Source: Parasphingopyxis marina
Lineage (GTDB): Bacteria; Pseudomonadota; Alphaproteobacteria; Sphingomonadales; Sphingomonadaceae
Assembly (NCBI RefSeq): GCF_014237875.1
Contig: NZ_JACJVJ010000001.1
Location: 670,501-734,500 of the forward strand
Reading direction: 5' to 3'
DNA: 64,000 nt
Notes under the pieces: model-generated
What the model was told of the DNA's origin: nothing
What the model saw: only the letters and a program-made list of their open reading frames with translations
The model's database searches: none
In this document: positions 54,710 to 61,774 of the stretch, one piece after another
Layout: each line of letters opens with the position of its first letter
Position numbering within the stretch: position 1 is the stretch's first letter
Program-made: the position numbers and the translations under genes

Positions 54710-56053
54710 CTAAACCGCCGCCAGCGCCTGTTCGAAATCGGCGATCAGGTCGTCCGCGTCTTCCACGCCGATCGATATCCGCACGAGATTGTCGGTGATG
54801 CCGAGCGCTTTTTTGCGCGCATCGGGCACCGAGAGGTGGGTCATCGCCGCCGGGTGGCTCGCAAGGGTCTCGGTGCCGCCGAGGCTGACCGCGAGTTTCG
54901 CGACCTTCAGCGCGTCGAGGAAGCGGAAGCTCTCCGCCTCGCCGCCCTTGATGAACACCGAGAAGGTCGATCCCGCGCCCGCGCAATGGCGGTCATAGAT
55001 ATCGCGCTGGCTCGATCCCTCTTCGAGGAAGCCGAGATAGCCGACATTATCGACCTTGGGGTGATCGCGCAGGAAGGTGCAGACCTTTTCGGCATTTTCG
55101 CCGGCCCGCGTCATCCGCAGTTCGACGGTTTCCAGGCTGCGGCACACCATCCAGGCGGTGTTCGGATCGGAAATCGTGCCGATCGTGTTGCGCATCGCCC
55201 GGATCGGATCGAGGCATGTTTTCGATCCCAGCACCCCCCCGGCGACGAGATCGCTATGGCCGCCCGCATATTTGGTGAGGCTGTAGAGCGAGATATCGGC
55301 GCCATGCTGGAGCGGTTGTTGCCAGAGCGGCCCGAGAAAGGTGTTGTCCATCGCGATCGGCGGGGGATCGTCCGGGAAGGCGGCGTCGCGCGCGTCGCGC
55401 ACCATTTCGATATCGACGAGCGCGTTGGTCGGGTTGGCCGGGCTTTCGAGATAGATGATCGCGACCCGGCCGTTGCCCATGGCGCGGGTTTTCGCCAGTT
55501 CGAGGATCGCATCGACCTCTTCGCGGCCAGCGCCGGCCGGGAAATCTAGAAAGGTCACGCCGAACCGGCCGAGCACGCGGTTGATTAAGGTTTCGGTCGC
55601 CGCATAAAGCGGGCCGGAATGGACGACGACATCGCCCTGATGGACATTGGCGAGCAGCACGGTGGCGATGGCCGACATGCCGGACGAAAAGACGAGACCC
55701 TCTTCGGCATCTTCCCAGACCGACAACCGGTCTTCGAGGATTTCCTGGTTGGGGCCGTTGAACCGCGAATAGACGAGACCTTCGGATCCGCCGGGCCGTT
55801 TGCCGGTAACCCCTTCGAAATGGCGCTTGCCTGCGGCCGCGCTCTCGAAGGCAAAGGTCGAGGTCAGGAAAATCGGCGGTTTCAGCGATCCTTCGGAAAG
55901 CTTCGGATCATAGCCATGACCCATCATCAAGGTGGCGGGCTTCAGCTTGCGGTCGCCGATCTTTTCGATTTCGGGCTTGGGATAGCGGCGCGGGGTCGTG
56001 CCGGTGATATCGGCTTCGGTTTCGTCGGGCTGGTCGGGAGTGTCGCTTACCAT
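54710..56053 (-). CDS. Cystathionine gamma-synthase-family PLP enzyme
   Basis: The 447-residue enzyme belongs to the Cys/Met metabolism PLP family: YSRFNGPNQEILEDRLSVWE, FSSGMSAIAT, DNTFLGPLWQQPLQHGAD and the PLP lysine in SLTKYAGGHSDLVAGG, then SLGGTETLASHPAAMTH. A 40-residue hydrophilic N-terminal extension precedes the fold. It could make cystathionine or act as a lyase; this branch is not biochemically assigned as far as I know. It is not part of an obvious methionine operon. Confidence 0.9.
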   Translation of the reverse strand: MVSDTPDQPDETEADITGTTPRRYPKPEIEKIGDRKLKPATLMMGHGYDPKLSEGSLKPPIFLTSTFAFESAAAGKRHFEGVTGKRPGGSEGLVYSRFNGPNQEILEDRLSVWEDAEEGLVFSSGMSAIATVLLANVHQGDVVVHSGPLYAATETLINRVLGRFGVTFLDFPAGAGREEVDAILELAKTRAMGNGRVAIIYLESPANPTNALVDIEMVRDARDAAFPDDPPPIAMDNTFLGPLWQQPLQHGADISLYSLTKYAGGHSDLVAGGVLGSKTCLDPIRAMRNTIGTISDPNTAWMVCRSLETVELRMTRAGENAEKVCTFLRDHPKVDNVGYLGFLEEGSSQRDIYDRHCAGAGSTFSVFIKGGEAESFRFLDALKVAKLAVSLGGTETLASHPAAMTHLSVPDARKKALGITDNLVRISIGVEDADDLIADFEQALAAV

Positions 56054-56103
56054 GTCATGTTCCGTTCTGTGTATACCTGGTCGGGCACTGGAAGGGCCAC
56101 GTT

Positions 56104-56799
56104 TCAGGCCGCCGGGTAATATTTAGCCAAAAAGGCTATGTCCTCTTTGCAGTTATTTTCGATGATCGCGCGGCTTTCAGGCGTGATTCGGATTTGTTCC
56201 GAGTGGGTCTTGTGGGTGTGCGGCATATCGTGGCCGATTAGCTGCGCGATGAAATCGATATCCTCAAGCTTTACGACATCGTCATACCAGTCGAGCGAGG
56301 GCCCGAGGAAATGTTTTTGCGGCAGGATGTGGATGCGGATGTCGCTGCTGATCGCGCAATAACGTTTGAGCTCGCGGCAAAAGGTGTCGAGATCGGGGCC
56401 GATAGGGAGCCCGGCCTCGGCGAGTATGTTGCGCGCTTTCCGTCTGTCGGGGTCGATCTTTCTGAGAAAGCTGGTCTTCTTCGCGACGCGGTGTTTGTAG
56501 AGCGATACGAATCGGTCGACCGGGTTCCGGACCAGCGCGATTTTGCGATAATCCTCCCAGCCTGCTGGTTCGAAGCGGGACGAGACGAGTCTTTTTTCCG
56601 GAGGCCGGCTGTTCACCCATTCGACGAAATCTGCGTCTTCGCCTTCGACCTCGTAAATCATGTTGCGTAGCGAAGCCGAAGCGACCTTACGCGAGGTGAA
56701 AACGACGATCTTCTTGCTTTCGAACGAATACGGCATGACGCTCGTTCGGCTCCTTTCCTGAGCTAGGTCGACGAGAGACCGGCTCGGGCCTTCCGACAT
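56104..56799 (-). CDS. Small sulfotransferase-family protein
   Basis: The 231-residue protein has TSRKVASASLRNMI near residue 35, the 5'-phosphosulfate loop, and ALVRNPVDRFVSLYKHR near residue 90, the 3'-phosphate motif, as in family-2 carbohydrate sulfotransferases (PF03567). It has no signal or membrane segment. It would move a sulfate group from PAPS to a sugar or lipid. The local GC is lower than in neighbours and codon use is less biased, suggesting acquisition from elsewhere. ATG 56736 is a shorter alternative start. No PAPS or polysaccharide genes are adjacent. Confidence 0.75.
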   Translation of the reverse strand: MSEGPSRSLVDLAQERSRTSVMPYSFESKKIVVFTSRKVASASLRNMIYEVEGEDADFVEWVNSRPPEKRLVSSRFEPAGWEDYRKIALVRNPVDRFVSLYKHRVAKKTSFLRKIDPDRRKARNILAEAGLPIGPDLDTFCRELKRYCAISSDIRIHILPQKHFLGPSLDWYDDVVKLEDIDFIAQLIGHDMPHTHKTHSEQIRITPESRAIIENNCKEDIAFLAKYYPAA

Positions 56800-56825
56800 A
56801 TATCACGGTACGGGCCCTCGGCGGG

Positions 56826-58232
56826 CTAGGTGCCGAGGCTGGCGATGATCCATGTTACCAGCACGATCATCGGAATGCCGCAAATATCGAGCAGCGCGCC
56901 GGACTTCAACATTCGGGGCAGCGCGATATGGCCGGACGACCAGGCGATGGCGTTGGGGCCGGTGCCCGATGGCAACATGAAACCCCAGCTCGCGGCGAGC
57001 GCGGCTGGCATGGCGAGCAGCATCGGATCCGCACCGGTTGCCAGAATGAGCGCTGCAATGACGGGCATCACGCCCGATGCGGTGGCAACATTGGACGCGA
57101 ACTCGGTGACGAGCACGACCAGCGCGGTGACCGCGAGCGCGATGACGATGACCGGCACCGCCTGCAGCGGCTCCAGCGCCTCGCCCAGCCAGGTGCCGAG
57201 GCCGGAGACGATGATTCCGGAGGCCAGCGCGAGCCCGCCGCCGAACATCATGATGACGCCCCAGGGAGCCCGGTTCGCCTCGGGCCATTCGAGCAGCGGC
57301 CGCCCAGTGCCGTCGGGCAGGAAGAAGAGCGCCAGCCCGCCGAGAATTGCGATCGTCCCGTCATGGACCGCGCCGTCGGGCAGCAGCGGCGCGACGAAGG
57401 GCAAGGCTACCCAGCCGGCGACCACGGCGGCGACGACCGGCACGAGGCGCTTCTCCGCGCTCGACCAGGCGCCGGGATTGCCGATCGCGGTTTTCGCGGC
57501 TTCGATGTCGAAGGCGTTGCGCGCCACCTTCTGGGTGCGGATCAGGAGGAACAGGCACAGCGGAATGCCGAGAGCAACGACCGGCAGGCCATAGGCGGCC
57601 CAGCTGAGGAAATTGATGTCGGTGCCGAGCGTGCGGTTGATAAGGCCGGCGGCGATGGCGTTGGTCGGCGATCCGACAAGCGTGCCGAGCCCGCCGATCG
57701 AGGCGGAGAAGGCGACGCCCATGAGCAGCGCGCCGGCAAAACCTTCCGTCTCGCCTTTCTCGACGCCGCCCGCGGCGAGCACGGCAATCGCGATCGGCAC
57801 CATGATCAGCGTCGTTGATGTATTCGAAACGATCATCGAGAGGATCGCGGTCGAGGCCATGAACGCGAACAGAAGGCCCCAGGCGGTCGTCCCTGCGTGG
57901 CCGATGATTGCGAGCGCGAGGCGGCGGTGAAGGCCGGTCCGCTCGATCGCGAGCGCGACAAAGGCGCCGCCGAGGATCAGGAACAGGATCGGCGAATAAT
58001 AGGCACTCGCCGTTTCGTTGACGTCCATCACGCCGAACATCGGCAGCGCGAGGAAGGGCAGGAGGGCGGTTGCCGTCAGCGGCAGCGCTTCGGTCATCCA
58101 CCAACTCGCCATCAGCAGGACGAGCGCCGCGACATGCCACGCTTCGACCGGCATGCCTTCGGGGGGCGGCAGCAGGAGCAGCAGGATGAAGAGCGTAAGC
58201 CCGCCGAAGAATCCGTAATGTTTGGCTGTCAT
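56826..58232 (-). CDS. DASS/SLC13-family sodium:dicarboxylate symporter
   Basis: The 468-residue protein has about 11 hydrophobic helices and the two S-N-T-type motifs of the family: IVSNTSTTLIMVPIA near residue 135 and TEFASNVATASGVMPV near 385. TGPNAIAWSSG near 425 and GSPTNAIA near 195 are other DASS marks. It imports dicarboxylates, or sulfate, with sodium. The substrate cannot be fixed from sequence. It is separated from the YfiH gene upstream by 62 bases. Confidence 0.91.
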   Translation of the reverse strand: MTAKHYGFFGGLTLFILLLLLPPPEGMPVEAWHVAALVLLMASWWMTEALPLTATALLPFLALPMFGVMDVNETASAYYSPILFLILGGAFVALAIERTGLHRRLALAIIGHAGTTAWGLLFAFMASTAILSMIVSNTSTTLIMVPIAIAVLAAGGVEKGETEGFAGALLMGVAFSASIGGLGTLVGSPTNAIAAGLINRTLGTDINFLSWAAYGLPVVALGIPLCLFLLIRTQKVARNAFDIEAAKTAIGNPGAWSSAEKRLVPVVAAVVAGWVALPFVAPLLPDGAVHDGTIAILGGLALFFLPDGTGRPLLEWPEANRAPWGVIMMFGGGLALASGIIVSGLGTWLGEALEPLQAVPVIVIALAVTALVVLVTEFASNVATASGVMPVIAALILATGADPMLLAMPAALAASWGFMLPSGTGPNAIAWSSGHIALPRMLKSGALLDICGIPMIVLVTWIIASLGT

Positions 58233-58294
58233 GCCTCTCCCTCTCGGGCGGAAGCTCTAACGGGATCGTTGCGCTGGGGAAAGCGGCGCGCGGT

Positions 58295-59071
58295 TCAAAG
58301 GCAGATCAGCGAGATCTGCCGGCCGTAGTCGCGTTCATCGCGATGGGTGGCGCGGCGATAGCTGAAATAGCGATCCTCGTTGGTATAGGTATCGAGATCC
58401 AGCGTTTCGACGGTTCCGATTTCGAGATAGGCGAGCCAGGAGGCAACATAGGCTTCAAGATCGAAATGATGATGGCCGGGCGCGCCATCGCGGAAGAATT
58501 TTTCATTCTCTCCCTCGATCGCTTCGAAGCGCTTGCGGAAATCGTCATCGACCTCATAGGAGCCGCGGCCAATGCACGGGCCGATGGCGGCGCGGATGCG
58601 CTTCCGCTGTGCGCCCAGCTCTTCCATCTTCTCTACGACCGAACGGGCGATGCCGGTCATTGCGCCCTTCCAGCCGGCATGGGCCGCGCCGATGACGCCC
58701 GCCTCGCGATCGGCGAGCAGGATCGGTGCGCAATCGGCGGTCAGGATGCCGAGCGCAAGTCCCGGCTTGTCGGTCGCCATTCCGTCCGCTTGGGGCCGGG
58801 CATCGTCCGGAAAGGCTTTGGTAACGATGATTGCGTCCGGCGTATGCGCTTGATGCAGGGTGACGAGCTTCGCCTTGGGCGCAACGGCTTCGAGCGCGCG
58901 GCGCCGATTCGTATCGATGTCGGAACGGACGTCGTCGGTGCCCAATCCGACATTGAGGCTTTCGTAAAGGCCGGTCGAGACACCGCCCGCGCGGCCCAGA
59001 AAAGCATGGGTGACGCCATCCAGTGCGTCTGCCGTGACACTGTCTATCTTCTTGTTTTTCTTAGCGGCCAT
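58295..59071 (-). CDS. pgeF: Peptidoglycan editing factor / multicopper polyphenol oxidase family (YfiH)
   Basis: The 258-residue protein has the family signature GILTADCAPILLADREAGVIGAAHAGWKG (shown here across its cysteine and histidine ligands in parts: TADCAP, AHAGWKG), IGPCIGRGSYEVD, and FLGRAGGVSTG near the N-terminus. Family members were called laccases but E. coli PgeF corrects muropeptides. ATG 59071 has GAGAG close upstream, and an upstream in-frame extension is therefore rejected. It is the third gene after lgt and midA, with a 70-base gap. Confidence 0.9.
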   Translation of the reverse strand: MAAKKNKKIDSVTADALDGVTHAFLGRAGGVSTGLYESLNVGLGTDDVRSDIDTNRRRALEAVAPKAKLVTLHQAHTPDAIIVTKAFPDDARPQADGMATDKPGLALGILTADCAPILLADREAGVIGAAHAGWKGAMTGIARSVVEKMEELGAQRKRIRAAIGPCIGRGSYEVDDDFRKRFEAIEGENEKFFRDGAPGHHHFDLEAYVASWLAYLEIGTVETLDLDTYTNEDRYFSYRRATHRDERDYGRQISLICL

Positions 59072-59141
59072 ATGCTCTCTGCCCCGCATTGCCGGGGCGG
59101 TCTCTTTAACGATCCGGCCCGGCGTTGCAATCTTGACAGCG

Positions 59142-60197
59142 TCAGAATGCAGCCGGTTCGGGCCAGTCTCGCGCCAGCCAGGCCGTTGCCTTGAACAGCC
59201 TGCCCATTTCGCCATCCGAGGTTAAACGATCCCGTGCCGCAACGAGTTCCGCCTGGCGATGCGGCGCGGCGCGAACCAGCGCCGCAGTCCGCGCGCCGAT
59301 CCCCAGCGATTCAAGCAATTCGCCTTGGCCGATGGGACGATGCACGACCAGCCCAGCCTTTTTGGCGATCCGGCCAAGGGCGGTGAAATCGACATGGGCG
59401 GTGAGGTCTCGTTCGCCCGGTTCAGCGAAGACATCGGCATAGCCGTGGCGCGATACCGCCTGCAGCGTGTCGCCTGTCGCGGGCCCAACATAGCCATAGT
59501 CGACGATCAGCGCGGTGCCGCCCTGTTTCGCGATTCGCTCGGCAAGCGCGCGGGCGGCGATTTCGACGGCGGGCGAGGTTTCGACGATGCTGCCCGCCGG
59601 TGCATCGCGCAGTATTTCAGGGATCAGCGCGTCGAGCGGCGGCCCCGATGTCACAGGGGAGAATGTGCCGTCCCGCCAATCGACCATCACCTCGTGCCAG
59701 CCATTCGCTCCGCGCTGGATCTGGCGGATAGGCAGCGCGTCGAAGAATTCGTTGGCGATGACGAATAACGGCCCGGTTTCGGGCAGGCTGTCGATATCGT
59801 CGTGCCATCGCGCGGTCGGCAGCCGCCCGGCTTGGCTCTGGCGCAGCGCCGGGCTGGTTTCGACGAGATGGATGGGCGGTTCGAAGCGCACGGCGCGCAT
59901 CGCCCGCAGCGCGTCCTCGGCCAGGGTACCGCGGCCCGGCCCTAGCTCTACATAATGGGCATTGGAAGGCTTGCCGGCGCGCGTCCAGATGTCGGAGAGC
60001 CATAGACCGACGAGCTCGCCGAACATCTGGCTCACCTCGGGCGCGGTGACGAAATCGCCCTCCGCGCCCAGCGGATCGCGGGTCGCATAATAATGCACGT
60101 TGGCCTGCGCCATATATTGGGCGAGCGGGATCGGCCCCTCGGCGCCGATCAGCCGGGCAAGGCGCTCGCCGAGCGGTTCGCCGTCAGTTGCCGGCAT
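59142..60197 (-). CDS. MidA/NDUFAF7-family SAM-dependent methyltransferase
   Basis: The 351-residue protein has [20 protein letters not shown] near residue 48, [14 protein letters not shown] as the SAM motif near 83 and [13 protein letters not shown] near 145, all family marks. The mitochondrial relative NDUFAF7 methylates an arginine of complex I subunit NDUFS2; bacterial members probably modify a similar target. The start overlaps the end of lgt by 14 bases, so it is in the lgt operon. Confidence 0.92.
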   Translation of the reverse strand: MPATDGEPLGERLARLIGAEGPIPLAQYMAQANVHYYATRDPLGAEGDFVTAPEVSQMFGELVGLWLSDIWTRAGKPSNAHYVELGPGRGTLAEDALRAMRAVRFEPPIHLVETSPALRQSQAGRLPTARWHDDIDSLPETGPLFVIANEFFDALPIRQIQRGANGWHEVMVDWRDGTFSPVTSGPPLDALIPEILRDAPAGSIVETSPAVEIAARALAERIAKQGGTALIVDYGYVGPATGDTLQAVSRHGYADVFAEPGERDLTAHVDFTALGRIAKKAGLVVHRPIGQGELLESLGIGARTAALVRAAPHRQAELVAARDRLTSDGEMGRLFKATAWLARDWPEPAAF

Positions 60198-61056
60198 TCG
60201 CCTCGGCCGGAACCGGCGTCACGCCCCCGGCACGCCCCTTGGCGGTGGCGATCAGCCAGGCGCCGCCGATCAGCATCGGCAAGGTCAACAATTGCCCCAT
60301 CGACAGGTTGAACCAGAGCAGGCCGAGATGATCGTCGGGCTCGCGAAAGAATTCGACGACGAAGCGCGAGAGGCCGTAGCCCATCAGGAAAGCGCCGACG
60401 AGCTTGCCCGGCTGGTGCCGCGCATCGGTTTTCCAGAACAGGAACCAGAGCAGAAGGAACAGGCCGATCCCTTCGAGCCCCGCCTCATAGAGCTGGCTGG
60501 GATGTCGGGCCTGTTCGTCGGCGCGTGGGAAGATGATGGCCCAGGGCACATCGCCCGGCCGGCCCCAAAGTTCGCCGTTCACAAAATTGGCGAGGCGGCC
60601 GAAGAACAGACCGAAGGGGATGGTGCAGGCGACATAGTCGTGGATACGCAGCCAGCTCAGCTTGTTCTTCCACGCCATGAACAGGATCGCGAGGCTGACG
60701 CCGATCACGCCGCCATGGAAGGACATGCCGCCATCCCAGACGCGGATGATCTCCGCAGGATTCTGGAGATATTCCATCGGTTTGTAGAAGAAGACATAGC
60801 CGAGACGGCCGCCCAGCAGGATGCCGAGTGTCGCATAGAAGACCAGGTCGTCGGCGTGGCGGCGAGCCATCGGCGCGCCGGGCTTGGCGATGAGTTTGAG
60901 CAGGTACCACCAGCCGACGACGATACCGGCGATATAGGCGAGGCTGTACCAGCGCAGCTCGAAGAAGCCGAGATCGAGTGCGATCGGCGACAGGCCGAGG
61001 TCGCTCCAGCGCAGATAATCGATACTGGCTGCGGCGGTGCTTACAAGAAAGTCCAA
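60184..61056 (-). CDS. lgt: Prolipoprotein diacylglyceryl transferase
   Basis: The 290-residue inner-membrane enzyme adds diacylglycerol to the lipobox cysteine. [15 protein letters not shown] is the Lgt signature near residue 140, and SFHGGVIG carries the conserved H-G-G. There are seven hydrophobic helices. The start appears to be TTG at 61056, five bases after GAGGGGGA; no in-frame ATG stands nearer. It is essential in most Gram-negative bacteria, and serves the lipoproteins encoded at 31197 and 50510 among others. It diverges from the HD-domain gene. Confidence 0.94.
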   Translation of the reverse strand: MDFLVSTAAASIDYLRWSDLGLSPIALDLGFFELRWYSLAYIAGIVVGWWYLLKLIAKPGAPMARRHADDLVFYATLGILLGGRLGYVFFYKPMEYLQNPAEIIRVWDGGMSFHGGVIGVSLAILFMAWKNKLSWLRIHDYVACTIPFGLFFGRLANFVNGELWGRPGDVPWAIIFPRADEQARHPSQLYEAGLEGIGLFLLLWFLFWKTDARHQPGKLVGAFLMGYGLSRFVVEFFREPDDHLGLLWFNLSMGQLLTLPMLIGGAWLIATAKGRAGGVTPVPAEANAGN

Positions 61057-61157
61057 GGCTTCCCCCTCACGGTTTTTGTCCTCATAATGGTGCACGACAG
61101 AAACCGAAAGCGCCGCAACCACAAGACAGAACAGCGCGGCGCGGGAGAGAGGCGATC

Positions 61158-61724
61158 ATGGCGACGCAGGCAGCACCCCGTTCCTTCACCCGGATGCAGG
61201 ACGGCCAGCCCGAACAATGGATGGTGATCGCGAAGGAACACCAGGCCCACTACAAGACATCCGCGCCGATGCGGATAATGGAGCATTTGCGCGATCTCGG
61301 CGAATTGACGCTGGGCTTTGCCTGCGACCAGCTCCATCATTCGCTGATGACCGCGACCCTGGCTCGACGCGACGACGCCAGCGACGAGGAAGTGGTTGCC
61401 GCGCTTTGCCATGATATCGGCAAGACGATGTCGGTGCCCAATCACGGCGCGATCGCGGCCGAATTGTTGAAACCCTATGTTTCGGACGACCTGTTTCACG
61501 TCATCAAATATCATCAGGATTTTCAGGGCGCCTATTATTACAACTATCTCGGCCGCTCGACGACGATGCGCGAGGATCACAAGGATAAGAGCTGGTACGG
61601 CCTTGCCTGCAAGCTGGTCGATGAATGGGACGCCCCGGCCTTCGATCCCGATTTCCAGGTCGACAGCCTCGAAAGCTTCGAACCCGAAGTCGTGCGCGTC
61701 TTCACCGAACCCAAGATGATGTAA
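61158..61724 (+). CDS. HD-domain protein, PhnZ-like
   Basis: The 188-residue protein has a full HD metal site: H near residue 62 in QLHHSLMTA, H-D in ALCHDIGKTM near 90, then NHGAIAAELL and IKYHQDFQG. The H-x-S-L-x-T-A stretch and overall size resemble PhnZ and inositol-oxygenase-like HD proteins, which use a mixed-valent di-iron site to oxidise carbon-phosphorus or carbon-carbon bonds. A hydrolytic phosphatase role is also possible. GGGAGAGAGG lies before ATG 61158. The lgt gene diverges from it. Confidence 0.82.
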   Translation: MATQAAPRSFTRMQDGQPEQWMVIAKEHQAHYKTSAPMRIMEHLRDLGELTLGFACDQLHHSLMTATLARRDDASDEEVVAALCHDIGKTMSVPNHGAIAAELLKPYVSDDLFHVIKYHQDFQGAYYYNYLGRSTTMREDHKDKSWYGLACKLVDEWDAPAFDPDFQVDSLESFEPEVVRVFTEPKMM

Positions 61725-61774
61725 GGCTTGATAAGCTGCTGGCATCGCATCGCATGCGCCATTAGATCACTGCC

